A stretch of DNA of 64,000 nucleotides from contig NZ_LMVB01000001.1 of assembly GCF_001510645.1 (NCBI RefSeq), forward strand, positions 2,366,981 to 2,430,980, written 5' to 3'. Of this stretch, positions 9,605-18,053 are shown piece after piece; positions within the stretch are counted from its first letter, which is position 1, and every line of letters begins with the position of its first letter. Below the pieces are notes generated by a model. The model ran no database searches. It was not told the DNA's origin and saw nothing but the letters and a program-made list of their open reading frames with translations. Origin of the DNA: Paenibacillus sp. FJAT-29882. GTDB taxonomy: Bacteria > Bacillota > Bacilli > Bacillales > DSM-1321. A program made the translations under genes and the position numbers.

Positions 9605-11231
9605 ATAGATAAATAACTTTATGCTTGTTGTTAAATGTATATGGCTGCTGAACCAGTTCGTTTATAAAATCTGTACCATATTTATTTAAATAATAGAAAA
9701 TATTCCACAATCTTTCCTGAGGAGCATCGAGTGGAAATAACGAATGTTCAATCCGCTGATATTTATTCAAGACCACTTCATGCTTCTTACGTGAACTTTC
9801 ATTCATTTTCCCATAAATAAAATCAAGCTGTTTCTCTATAAGTCTCCGGTTTTTCTGTAACAATGGGTCTAACCCTTTATCAAGGCTTATAGCTCTTTCA
9901 GTAAACAATTCATGATTCTCACTTAGCTTCGCTTTCATTTCATGGAATAATACCTCGATTGAATGATCCTTGACAGTATTAAGGAATTCGCTCTGTGCTG
10001 ATTTAGTCCCAGTTGTTAGCACAGTTTCAAGATTCATCCCTACCTCTTTGAGATCTGTGGCAATCCCTCGCTCGATTATCGTTATATTTAGCCTCGGAAT
10101 GATTGGGGGCATTTTCATAGAGAATAGTTCAAAAGCTTGCTTCAATTCTGCCCAATAGGCAATTTCCCCAGGCCCAGATATAAATGCAAGCACGGGAAAT
10201 AGCATTTCTTGCATAATTGGCCGCGTTACTACATTATTACTTAATCGTTCAGGTGTTACTCTAGAACATGCACGAAGCTCTTGCTGAGTAAATAATACTT
10301 CCTTATTTTTTCCAGAAAAAACACCATTCACCACTTCTAGTAACATCCGATCCTTTTTCTTCGAATCATAGTAAAACAAGTTAGCCGCTTTTTCTTGAAT
10401 GTCAATCATCCGCTTATATCCTTTTTGCTGCATAAAAGACTGCTGCGCGTGTACAGCCTTAGTAATTTCTTCCGCTTTATCAATGAACATTGCAAAAAAC
10501 TCTGATTCCAGTTTTCTTAATCCAGGGTCAGCAGCATCTATCATCAAAAGACCAAAGTCATGAAACCAGTTATCAATTAAACAGGCAAAAAAATCAACAA
10601 AGGTAGTAGAACGCTTAATGACTTCATTTGTATCGGCTAGTAATTTATTGGTGAAGTCTGTTTCCCCATATGTTTCGAAAATTTCACTTACCCAAGCTTG
10701 CGCTGTTTCTGTGTTCAGTTCAAGATCCGAAATCATCGATTTAAAAGGATGATAGAATGGGTACGTGTTTTTCTCCTGAATTCCATTCTTCAACGTATAA
10801 ACATGATTCACTTCGGCTAAATCATGATCCTCACCAGCAATCCAAAAAACCGGAATCACCTTTTTACCCAACGCCTTTTCTTGTTCTTCCGCTAATTTAA
10901 TAATGGAAATCACTTTATGTATCGTATAAAGGGGGCCTGACAGCAGACCTGCCTGCTGTCCTCCAATAACTACGACAGAATCTTCTTTTCGGAATGCCTC
11001 TATATTTTCTTTAACGGGAATCGACAAAGAATACTGTGCCATATATTTCTCTATAGAATCAGCCAATTCGTCACGAAAGAAATTTCGTGACATCACTTCT
11101 TGATATCGTTTATGATACTTCCCATTATCAGATAAACTGTAATGAAAAAAATCATCTACTTCTAATTGATCAGTAAGATAGTCTGAAGCAAATGCATTTA
11201 GTGATGGTAAAGCGAGATCTTTCAACTCCAT
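9603..11231 (-). CDS. bshC: Bacillithiol biosynthesis cysteine-adding enzyme BshC
   Basis: Final step of bacillithiol synthesis, joining cysteine to glucosaminyl-malate. The 542-aa length matches the family (YllA, about 540). The protein starts MELKDLALPSLNAF. The nucleotide-binding-like core is visible: VVIGGQQAGLLSGPLYTIHK (about 87-106) and VFWIAGEDHDLAEVNH (about 148-163). The C-terminal coiled segment (about 455-500) is also typical. The stop codon TAA lies at the very edge of the RepB1 element, so the native 3' end may have been touched by its insertion, although the final residues look complete. Confidence 0.95.
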   Translation of the reverse strand: MELKDLALPSLNAFASDYLTDQLEVDDFFHYSLSDNGKYHKRYQEVMSRNFFRDELADSIEKYMAQYSLSIPVKENIEAFRKEDSVVVIGGQQAGLLSGPLYTIHKVISIIKLAEEQEKALGKKVIPVFWIAGEDHDLAEVNHVYTLKNGIQEKNTYPFYHPFKSMISDLELNTETAQAWVSEIFETYGETDFTNKLLADTNEVIKRSTTFVDFFACLIDNWFHDFGLLMIDAADPGLRKLESEFFAMFIDKAEEITKAVHAQQSFMQQKGYKRMIDIQEKAANLFYYDSKKKDRMLLEVVNGVFSGKNKEVLFTQQELRACSRVTPERLSNNVVTRPIMQEMLFPVLAFISGPGEIAYWAELKQAFELFSMKMPPIIPRLNITIIERGIATDLKEVGMNLETVLTTGTKSAQSEFLNTVKDHSIEVLFHEMKAKLSENHELFTERAISLDKGLDPLLQKNRRLIEKQLDFIYGKMNESSRKKHEVVLNKYQRIEHSLFPLDAPQERLWNIFYYLNKYGTDFINELVQQPYTFNNKHKVIYL

Positions 11232-11330
11232 TTATGTACTCCCTTTCTCTGCTTCTACAATTCTAAATTGAGTATATCATCACATCTACAGAATACAAAA
11301 AAAGTTGCCCACGACCTCTAGTCTACTTAT

Positions 11331-11525
11331 AAGAGGATGTTCAAAAAGTTCGGTAAAAAAGAATTGCATCAAAGCTCGGCCTCTCCGGTCCTCACGTATT
11401 ACCTCATACGTTCCGATCCTCTCGAGATGCGCTCCTCGAACTTCTCGGTTCTTTTTATCCCGCATTAACGGGCAGTCCCCCCACTGATTGAAGTTTCACT
11501 TTATCCTCCTTTTTGAACACGCACT
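11331..11525. repeat. RepB2 element with a RepA copy nested inside
   Basis: It starts AAGAGGATGTTCAAAAAGTT and ends in TTTTTGAACACGCACT, the inverted termini of the RepB family. Inside, 11454-11504 is a complete short RepA copy in reverse orientation (TTTATCCCGCATTAACGGGC to AAGTTTCACTTTAT). Together these fill the bshC-DUF3397 gap (11232-11557). One repeat family has apparently inserted into the other. Confidence 0.7.
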
Positions 11526-11557
11526 ATAAAAACTTTAGCGCTCCTTTATATTGTCAT

Positions 11558-11953
11558 TTAAAAGGTTAACAGAACTCTAGTTGTTATTCCATAAAGTAAC
11601 AAGACAAAATAAACACAAAAGAAAAAAGCAAAATTAAGCCTCCAAAAACCTCTTAATACTTTTTGAAATACGATTTCACCCTTTACCCGATAGTGAACAA
11701 CTACTACCATGCATGCAATTGCAATCATCGCCAAGAGTAGAATCCAAATAATGTGGCGATCCCAGATAGCCACTATGAGATAGTGCACAGAAAACATAAA
11801 CAAGAGGGTGCTGATATCCATTGCGACATGAACAGACCGCCGATGATTTCCGGTTACTTGCTTCATAGCAATGAAAAAAATGATATACGCAAGGATAGGC
11901 ATTGTTATGAAAGTCGCGGCTACACTTGAGAAAATTGATATCATGTTATTCAC
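11558..11953 (-). CDS. DUF3397-like four-helix membrane protein
   Basis: 131 aa with four predicted membrane helices (about 8-28, 42-62, 68-88, 104-126) and short polar loops. One loop holds the HRRSVH stretch. The start ATG lies just inside the 3' end of panE (8-bp overlap), so the two are coupled. In other Bacillaceae a DUF3397 protein sits between panE and bshC, and that, with size and topology, is why I assign the family. Its function is unknown. A role in bacillithiol or pantothenate metabolism would only be guilt by association. Confidence 0.7.
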   Translation of the reverse strand: MNNMISIFSSVAATFITMPILAYIIFFIAMKQVTGNHRRSVHVAMDISTLLFMFSVHYLIVAIWDRHIIWILLLAMIAIACMVVVVHYRVKGEIVFQKVLRGFWRLNFAFFFCVYFVLLLYGITTRVLLTF

Positions 11954-12830
11954 TCTCCCTACTTTCCATCCCTTTAACTAAGGAATATATAAATGCGGTC
12001 ATTTCATACGGTTTCTCCCTCTCTATTGCCGTCTCCATTATTTGACCTGTAATGGCGTCAATTTCCGTTCTCCTTCCTGATTCGATATCTTTTAACATGG
12101 AAGAACGATTTTTCGAAGTTGCCAGACAAACTTGTTCAATATGGCATAAAACATGTTCACTATTTTCAAGTTCAAATATATTCGAGAGCTCTTCAAAATA
12201 CTTTTTAAACAAGGCATATAAATGGGGATTATCAATCAATTTACCATTTTCAACCTTTAATATGGCAGTCAAAGGATTAATCATTGCATTTACTAATAAT
12301 TTTTTTTGGAGTATTTCTTGATAATCTTTTTCAGCTATAAAAGGAAACGTTCCTGTATCTCCGTGAAACAATGGAAAGTTATCCAGATGACCCGAATAGA
12401 CTGCAATTCGGGTCCCCCCTATTCCAGTGTGTTCAACCGTTGTACTGCCTTGCTTTAGTGCCCCATGTTCCACTACCCCGACATAAATTTCTTTTGAAGC
12501 TGCCTCTTTCATCATTTTTATATGTGAGTATCCATTTTGTAAAAAAACAAGTGGAATTACTATGTCCTGAATAATGGGGAAAACATCTTCAAAATGATAT
12601 TGTTTAACAGCTATGAACAATAAGTTATGATCAGTAATGCCCATGGAAATTGGTACCGCCTTTACCCTATTAATCATAGTGAACCCATCTCTTTTAAGCG
12701 TTACCCCTAGCTCCACAAGTTCATCAGCCTGTTCTTTCGTTCTTGTATATAATGTAGTCTCATATGTATCACTTAAATAAGCAGCAAAAAGTAGGCCGAT
12801 TGATCCGCCGCCGATTATCCCTATATTCAT
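11946..12830 (-). CDS. panE: 2-dehydropantoate 2-reductase
   Basis: NADPH-dependent reduction of ketopantoate to pantoate in pantothenate/CoA synthesis. The 294-aa protein has the N-terminal dinucleotide-binding loop GIIGGGSIGLLFAAYL (about 3-18), the FIAVKQYH segment near 71, and the catalytic lysine/asparagine region KKLLVNAMINPLTAIL (about 186-201). RBS AGGTAGGGAG precedes the ATG. Family members at this locus in Bacillus are often a second PanE-like copy, so the exact substrate is not certain. Confidence 0.85.
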   Translation of the reverse strand: MNIGIIGGGSIGLLFAAYLSDTYETTLYTRTKEQADELVELGVTLKRDGFTMINRVKAVPISMGITDHNLLFIAVKQYHFEDVFPIIQDIVIPLVFLQNGYSHIKMMKEAASKEIYVGVVEHGALKQGSTTVEHTGIGGTRIAVYSGHLDNFPLFHGDTGTFPFIAEKDYQEILQKKLLVNAMINPLTAILKVENGKLIDNPHLYALFKKYFEELSNIFELENSEHVLCHIEQVCLATSKNRSSMLKDIESGRRTEIDAITGQIMETAIEREKPYEMTAFIYSLVKGMESRESE

Positions 12831-13382
12831 AACTCCCTACCTTCCATTTTTTATGATGGGAAATAGGGCAGTGCATCATTAATTTAAACAGCATTACCGC
12901 TTAAATTGAAAAGTAAACTAGATTTTGTATAAAAAGTCTAATTTGCTGCTACGCTCCGCCACACCAACTTTTTTAAGGCTGATTTTCCCTATTTTTAACA
13001 AATCGTCTTCCTTCACACTAGTTCACTGCGTTTTAACACGCGATTATGTCATTATTCATTTATGTTACCAAACTTAACCACCACTTGGAATGAAATCTTC
13101 TTTATCTAGAAACTATTTTCGAAGATGATGTAACGGTCAATTTTTTACTTATTATACGACTATCTATCGCGATCTCCTTCTCACACCTAAAAAATGTACA
13201 TAATTCCAATTATTTTTTATATTATGTTAATTAGGTATCTTTCTAGGGAATTGTTTCACTAAATATTATATAATACGTGTAAAACGGTTTCTTTTTCAGA
13301 ATTCTATTGATAGCCCGGCTAAACTTGCTATTAACAGATTCCTAATACTCACACAAACTGCGGTAAAAAAGGGGAGCTTTTT
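12831..13382. other. Divergent intergenic region panE-ylbP
   Basis: About 550 bp without a gene or a named repeat. It must carry promoters for panE and ylbP. A TATAAT at 13269-13274 has no acceptable -35 at standard spacing, so I do not call a promoter. Confidence 0.4.
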
Positions 13383-13850
13383 ATGGACTATAAAGTGGAA
13401 CGATTATTGGTAAATTATAAAACGCTGGAAGAATTTAAAAAATTCAAAGAGTATGGCATTCAAGAGCTATCGATGATGGATGACTTAGAAACAAATATTA
13501 TCGAAAACGATAGTGAGTCTCCTTTTTACGGAATCTACTTTGGTGACAAGCTTGTTGCTAGGATGAGCCTTTACGAAAGAAAAGCAAAATTCGATCAATA
13601 TTTCGAACCGAAACAAGATTTTTTAGAATTATGGAAGCTTGAAGTATTGCCGTATTATAGACAAAAACATTACGGATCGTCACTCGTTGAATTCGCGAAA
13701 AGCTTCGGAAAACCGATTAAAACAAATCCTAGGGTTAAATCAGAGAAATTCTGGGATAAAATGGACTTTCATTCAGTTTCATATGACATGGATCGAGATT
13801 TGGGGGAAAATCCATTATTATGGACACCTGAAACTACTATAATCCAATAA
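13383..13850 (+). CDS. ylbP: GNAT-type N-acetyltransferase YlbP
   Basis: 155-aa protein of the GCN5-related acetyltransferase fold. The acetyl-CoA-binding region falls in LWKLEVLPYYRQKHYGSSLV (about 82-101), although the classic Q/RxxGxG/A loop is degenerate (RQKHYGSS). Strong similarity to B. subtilis YlbP is recognisable in the N-terminal half (VERLLVNYKTLEEFKKFKEYG and the segment after it). The substrate is unknown. ATG with GGGGAGC ribosome binding site; monocistronic. Confidence 0.85.
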   Translation: MDYKVERLLVNYKTLEEFKKFKEYGIQELSMMDDLETNIIENDSESPFYGIYFGDKLVARMSLYERKAKFDQYFEPKQDFLELWKLEVLPYYRQKHYGSSLVEFAKSFGKPIKTNPRVKSEKFWDKMDFHSVSYDMDRDLGENPLLWTPETTIIQ

Positions 13851-13857
13851 AAACATA

Positions 13858-13905
13858 ATAAATAGCACAAACAGGTATCTAGTACCGCTTGTGCTATTTA
13901 TTATG
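13858..13905. terminator. Hairpin after ylbP, possible bidirectional terminator
   Basis: AATAGCACAA and TTGTGCTATT form a 10-bp stem with an inner GGTA/TACC pair, flanked by AT-rich DNA. The T-run after the stem is interrupted (TATTTATTAT), so termination strength is uncertain. Confidence 0.55.
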
Positions 13906-13996
13906 GTAAGAATTAAATTTCTCCAACGATTTTAATATAGAGTCAATCTTCACAAAAGTTTTCTCCTAAAGAGTAAACGTTCCCTCTTTCCTTCAG

Positions 13997-14614
13997 CTAC
14001 TTTTCTACCCTTTCTAAGTTTCCGTTCTTATCCATCTGGAATTTCACCTTTTTTTCTTTTTTATCTTCTTCTAACACAATTAATTTTCTTGCTCGTTCCA
14101 TAATCTGAAGCAACGCATTATAGTCATCTTCAACTGAGCTCAGTTTTTCAAACAGCTTTTTGTTATCATTTTTCAATTTCTCGTTTTCTCGCAGAAGTTT
14201 ATCATACTCTTGTGTAATCAATTGTCTGTCACGGCTATCATTTAACGTTTGTTCCGCTACACGCGTAAGATACTGGACAACATCTTGCATAGTAATTGTT
14301 GAGTTAGTTAGTTGTAATTGTGGAATGTCAACAGAGGTTTCTGTCACAGTAGAGACAACTTCTTCTTTTTCTATTAACGGAAGCTTTTTGTTTTCTTTTC
14401 TTTGAATTTTTGCCAGTTCAATACCGGATTTATACTGTTTTCTTACATGTGAGTTCCAGCGAAAACCGCAAGCAGCAGCAGTTCGTGATAAATTCTTTCC
14501 CACCTCTTCAAAGGAATTGAGCTGGGTACTTCCTTCGCGAATGTGACGTAAAACCACCTCAGCCAGTAGAACATCTTCATCTTGAGTCCATGCATCCTGC
14601 CTTGCTATTGACAT
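13997..14614 (-). CDS. gerR: RsfA-family sporulation transcription factor (YlbO/GerR)
   Basis: 205-aa regulator. The N-terminal Myb/SANT-like DNA-binding domain (about 1-65) has the spaced tryptophans of [15 protein letters not shown] and [10 protein letters not shown]. The C-terminal half (about 110-185) is a long coiled coil ([19 protein letters not shown]). Position between ylbP and rpmF/ylbN matches ylbO, whose product GerR acts in the mother cell after sigma-E and affects coat and lysozyme resistance in B. subtilis. ATG follows TTGGGGGG. A sigma-E promoter was not identified with confidence. Confidence 0.85.
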   Translation of the reverse strand: MSIARQDAWTQDEDVLLAEVVLRHIREGSTQLNSFEEVGKNLSRTAAACGFRWNSHVRKQYKSGIELAKIQRKENKKLPLIEKEEVVSTVTETSVDIPQLQLTNSTITMQDVVQYLTRVAEQTLNDSRDRQLITQEYDKLLRENEKLKNDNKKLFEKLSSVEDDYNALLQIMERARKLIVLEEDKKEKKVKFQMDKNGNLERVEK

Positions 14615-14865
14615 TGAAATCCCCCCAACTTATTTTTTATCCTCTATGCATAACTGTGTACTCTCATACTTTTTGGGTAAGAAGTCTGTTTCTTAAAAGA
14701 CCAGTTTGCACTTGGCTTATTTCTGTACAAATTCTTTACTCAATGATGATGGGGTGCGACTCGCAAGGGGTCTACCCCTATTGGTTACAAGTCAACCTCA
14801 CTGTACTACATTCATATGCACTTGCTAGATAAGATAGAAGAAGGGAAAAAATATCATACCTGATT

Positions 14866-15165
14866 TTTCTATAAATTTTGCTACTGCTCTATGATGTTCT
14901 GTTGTCTTCTAATGTTCGGCATACAATTCCACAGAATCATTCTTTTAAGCAGTTATTAGGGCATCATCTAATTTACCCCGCATGAACGGGCAGTAAGACC
15001 CCACCTCAAGGCTTAGAAGTATCGAAGGTAGCTGGCAGGCACCACTGATTGAAGTTTCACTTTATCCATAACTTCATAGTTAATAGCATTTCTGTTTTTA
15101 GGTTGGTTAATGATAAGCTTTAAAAACCCAAGTTCATTGTACACTTCCAATAAAACACAGTTTCC
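14866..15165 (-). pseudogene. Decayed enoyl-CoA hydratase (crotonase family), split by a RepA element
   Basis: Reading the minus strand, 15165-15066 encodes a crotonase N-terminus (GFLKLIINQPKNRNAINYEV, then MDK). The frame then enters the RepA repeat at 15065 and is lost. Beyond the repeat, 14996-14866 reads in one frame LDDALITA-stop-KNDSVELYAEH-stop-KTTEHHRAVAKFIEK, which resembles the C-terminal helices of the same family. About 150 central residues are missing. The position between gerR and rpmF is where related Bacillus species carry an intact enoyl-CoA hydratase (from memory). Frames were translated by eye. Confidence 0.7.
14972..15065 (-). repeat. RepA repeat inside the crotonase pseudogene
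   Basis: A 94-bp RepA copy (minus orientation) with the usual ends: TTTACCCCGCATGAACGGGC on the left, AAGTTTCACTTTAT on the right. The middle has a longer insert than the 53-bp form. It sits exactly where the reading frame of the crotonase remnant breaks. Confidence 0.75.
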
Positions 15166-15293
15166 ATGTACACAAATCTCACTTTCATTGAATAAGATAG
15201 TATTCTTTATGATGGCCATCAATTCCTGCTTGTAATAATGTTAGTTCCTCATTCTTGTGAATAGTTAAACGGTTCAAACTGCTTTCATTAAAA

Positions 15294-15338
15294 TAAAAAA
15301 AGCACAAAGATTATAATAATCTTTGTGCTTTTTTATTT
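15294..15338. terminator. Strong bidirectional terminator after rpmF
   Basis: AGCACAAAGATT / AATCTTTGTGCT form a 12-bp perfect stem (15301-15329) with A-runs before and T-runs after, so it works for rpmF on the minus strand. The 14615-14865 part of the upstream gap shows nothing recognisable. Confidence 0.9.
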
Positions 15339-15345
15339 TAAGAAA

Positions 15346-15519
15346 TTATTTGCTTACAACTTCTTTTCCGTTGTAAGTTCCACATTCTTTACAGATACGG
15401 TGTGAAAGTTTCATTTCACCGCAGCTTGGGCATTCTGTCATACCAGGTACTACTAATTTGAAGTGTGTACGACGTTTTCTTTTTACAGTTTTAGACGTTC
15501 TTCTAGCAGGTACAGCCAT
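15346..15519 (-). CDS. rpmF: 50S ribosomal protein L32
   Basis: 57-aa ribosomal protein starting [20 protein letters not shown]. Two CxxC pairs (CPSCG, CKECG) form the zinc-ribbon type of L32. The ATG has an ideal AAGGAGGTGGG site. It lies directly after ylbN, the widely conserved yceD-rpmF pair. A longer reading frame extends upstream, but the L32 N-terminus and the RBS fix this start. Confidence 0.97.
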   Translation of the reverse strand: MAVPARRTSKTVKRKRRTHFKLVVPGMTECPSCGEMKLSHRICKECGTYNGKEVVSK

Positions 15520-15589
15520 TATTCCCACCTCCTTATAAAAAGTCAAGAAGCAATGAAGAATGAATGATTCCATTCTTCTCGTTTCCCCA

Positions 15590-16120
15590 TTACGATTCTT
15601 TATTGTTGTCAAAATAGTTTGCAAGCTTTGCTAATCTAGGGTCTACTTTCTGCTTCTGTTCTTCTTCATTCAAAACAGACCAGTTTTTCCCAGATTGAGG
15701 AGCAGCGCCTTCTACATTGACATCCTCACAAAAAACCTGCATTGGAATTTCAAGCAATAAATTTTCTTTAATTACTGGTATAAGATCCACAACATCACCA
15801 ATAACAGCAGTCGCTTCATCCATTGCATATTCAGCAAGTTCCGCTTTAAGTATAAAGGTTTCTGTTGTATCAATATCAATCGGATATTTCACATCTACCA
15901 GTGTTCGAGAACAAGGAAGAATTAATGTTCCAGATAAATGCAGATGAAAGGTAATGTCTGATGAGTGAATATCAACTCTTCCAGTTACCTTTATTGGCGA
16001 TACATCGCGAATTTGTGAATCTCTTTCCTTAATATCGGAAATATCCACAAATTCATCTATCCGTAATTCTTTATCCCGAAATTTTTGAAGTTGGCCAATC
16101 GTCCATTTCAAATCAATCAC
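15590..16120 (-). CDS. ylbN: YceD/DUF177 family protein (YlbN)
   Basis: 176-aa protein of the DUF177 family, almost always upstream of rpmF and linked in other bacteria to 23S rRNA accumulation. Recognisable are the N-terminal [13 protein letters not shown], the single conserved cysteine in [18 protein letters not shown] (about 84-101), and the C-terminal [12 protein letters not shown]. In plant and E. coli homologues the cysteine-containing part is the conserved core. A good sigma-A promoter (16139-16167) lies just upstream, so ylbN-rpmF form one unit. Confidence 0.92.
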   Translation of the reverse strand: MIDLKWTIGQLQKFRDKELRIDEFVDISDIKERDSQIRDVSPIKVTGRVDIHSSDITFHLHLSGTLILPCSRTLVDVKYPIDIDTTETFILKAELAEYAMDEATAVIGDVVDLIPVIKENLLLEIPMQVFCEDVNVEGAAPQSGKNWSVLNEEEQKQKVDPRLAKLANYFDNNKES

Positions 16121-16138
16121 CTCAAGGCAACAAAGGTA

Positions 16139-16167
16139 ATTATAGCTGTCTATCTACCGTTTGTCAA
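16139..16167 (-). promoter_or_regulatory. sigma-A promoter of ylbN-rpmF
   Basis: On the minus strand TTGACA (16167-16162), 17-bp spacer, TATAAT (16144-16139): a perfect match to consensus at both hexamers. The ylbN ATG is 19 bp downstream with a GAGGTGATTG ribosome binding site. Confidence 0.88.
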
Positions 16168-16185
16168 TATTTTTTCTTTACACCC

Positions 16186-16530
16186 AGAAAAGCGGAAGGC
16201 GCCCGTTTATCGGCGATAAGCATAAGACGAGCAAGCTGTATGGGGAGTGGGTTTCTCCCCATCAGATTGATTGACTTATGACTCGAGCCGATGGCGCCTG
16301 TAGCTAGACGCCCAGAAAAGCGGAAACGCCTTGTTCAGCTTCCGAAGAAAATAGGGATTGAACCAAGAAGGCGTCCTTTGCCTTCTTGGGGCACTCACCT
16401 TTTTCTCAGGAAGCTAGGCGATACAGCTAGACACCTAGAAAAGCGGAAGGCGAGCAAGCTGCACGGTGGGTTTCTCCCCAACAGATTGTTCAGCTAGCGA
16501 CTCGATACGATGGCGTCTACAGCTAAGCAA
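16186..16530. repeat. Three tandem units of the AGAAAAGCGGAAG Bacillaceae repeat
   Basis: AGAAAAGCGG starts at 16186, 16314 and 16437, giving about 125-bp units. Each unit closes with a segment like GATGGCGCCTGTAGCTAGAC. Units share G/C-rich, hairpin-prone blocks unlike the flanking DNA. Elements with this AAAAGCGGAAG opening are frequent between genes in many Bacillus genomes (recalled, not searched). The repeat occupies most of the ylbN-tmcAL gap (16121-16725) and has no plausible gene. Confidence 0.75.
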
Positions 16531-16725
16531 CCAAATGTATTAAACTTCGCTCATCATTCTAGTTTTCACAGGTTTCGCGAATCTCACTCCTACTATAATA
16601 TCCATTTTTCACAGCAATGCAAACATTACTTTGCTAAACTGTGATTTTTCGTGATTTGGAGCCCTTACATTTTCATGATAAAGTAAGTGTAGAATTATAT
16701 ACGCTATTTTTAAGGAGGTAGTTAA

Positions 16726-17934
16726 GTGAAAGCAGTAGGTATCGTAGTTGAATATAATCCATTTCATAATGGACACGTATATCATGCACTCGAGAGCAAA
16801 CAAGCGGCAAATGCCGACGTAACCATCGCTATCATGAGCGGTCCATTCCTCCAACGCGGTGAACCTGCCTTAGTGAATAAATGGGCCCGTGCAAAAATGG
16901 CTCTTGCCGGAGGAGTAGATCTTGTTTTTGAATTGCCCTATCCATTTGCTACACAGCAGGCGGGAATTTTTGCCGAAGGTGCTATTAGTATTCTTGAAGC
17001 ACTTGATTGTGATGCATTTTGTTTTGGGAGTGAAGATGGTCGTCTAGAACCTTTTATGCTTACCTATCAATTTTTAATGGAAAATAAAGATGATTTTGAT
17101 GAAAAGGTTCGTCACCACCTAAAAGCCGGATGCAGTTATCCTAAGGCAGCATCGTTAGCGTTTAATGAGCTAGTAGGACATGAAGAAGTACTCGATTTAA
17201 CACAGCCCAATAATATTCTCGGTCTAGAATACGTTAAAGCAGCCTTGTCAAAACAATTTAAAATCAAACCATTGACCATTCACCGAATTGCAGCGGGCTA
17301 TCATGAAACTGAGCTTTCTAAAAGCCCAATTGCTAGTGCAACAAGTATACGTAAAGCGATAGCCGATAAAACAAACTTGAAGGACATCATTACATACGTA
17401 CCTAAATCGACAAAAGAGGTATTACAGCAATATTTAACAGTCTACCATTCTTTTCACGATTGGGAAAAATTCTGGCCATTGCTAAAATATCAAATTCTTT
17501 CAGCATCAGTGGCAGAACTTGCCGATATCTATGAAATTGAAGAAGGAATCGAGTTTAGAATGAAGGAAATGGCAGCAATCGCTTCATCCTTTCATGAATT
17601 TATGACGCTACTAAAAACAAAACGCTATACATGGACAAGGATTCAAAGAATGTGTGTTCACCTATTAACCAGAACGAAAAAAGATGATATGCAAGCATTC
17701 CAAAAAGCACCATCCTATTTAAGGTTACTCGGGATGAATGCAAACGGACGGGAATATTTACGTGAAATCAAGAAAAATCTTCCTATTCCGCTTATATCCA
17801 AGCTGTCCGCATTTAATGATCCATCCATCCAACTTGATATACGTGCTTCTCAGGTATACGCTCTTGGCCTAAGCCAACCTTACCAACACTTACTAATGAA
17901 GCGTGAATATGAATCACCTGTTATTATCAGTTAA
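16726..17934 (+). CDS. tmcAL: tRNA(Met) cytidine acetate ligase TmcAL (YlbM)
   Basis: Uses acetate and ATP to make N4-acetylcytidine at the wobble position of elongator tRNA-Met. 402 aa. The N-terminal nucleotidyltransferase domain carries VVEYNPFHNGHVYHA (about 7-21), with the HxGH-type NGH motif, plus MSGPFLQRGEPALVNKWARA (about 38-57). The C-terminal half is the tRNA-binding helical domain. The GTG start is supported by AAGGAGG seven bases upstream. It is transcribed opposite to its ylb neighbours. Confidence 0.93.
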   Translation: MKAVGIVVEYNPFHNGHVYHALESKQAANADVTIAIMSGPFLQRGEPALVNKWARAKMALAGGVDLVFELPYPFATQQAGIFAEGAISILEALDCDAFCFGSEDGRLEPFMLTYQFLMENKDDFDEKVRHHLKAGCSYPKAASLAFNELVGHEEVLDLTQPNNILGLEYVKAALSKQFKIKPLTIHRIAAGYHETELSKSPIASATSIRKAIADKTNLKDIITYVPKSTKEVLQQYLTVYHSFHDWEKFWPLLKYQILSASVAELADIYEIEEGIEFRMKEMAAIASSFHEFMTLLKTKRYTWTRIQRMCVHLLTRTKKDDMQAFQKAPSYLRLLGMNANGREYLREIKKNLPIPLISKLSAFNDPSIQLDIRASQVYALGLSQPYQHLLMKREYESPVIIS

Positions 17935-17992
17935 TAGACTTACTCATATATCGTATGAAATTACAGGATCACACACCCATTAGCATAGACTA

Positions 17993-18052
17993 AAAAAAGA
18001 TGGCTATTGGTCTTCCCCACATTCATTTCTGAAAGAGGCAGCCCAATGAGTC
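17993..18052 (-). terminator. Terminator after ylbL
   Basis: On the minus strand GATGACTCATTGG pairs imperfectly with CCAATAGCCATC across a loop of about 30 bases and is followed by a run of seven T. It also fills the tmcAL-ylbL convergent gap. Confidence 0.65.
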
Positions 18053-18053
18053 A

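Noticed and set aside
16291-16497. 67-codon frame with many Arg/Lys/Pro
   Set aside because: It is composed entirely of repeat sequence in one frame and has no RBS.
16186-16530. Possible CRISPR-like array
   Set aside because: Repeats are about 125 bp apart, degenerate and three in number, with related rather than unique spacers. No cas genes nearby.
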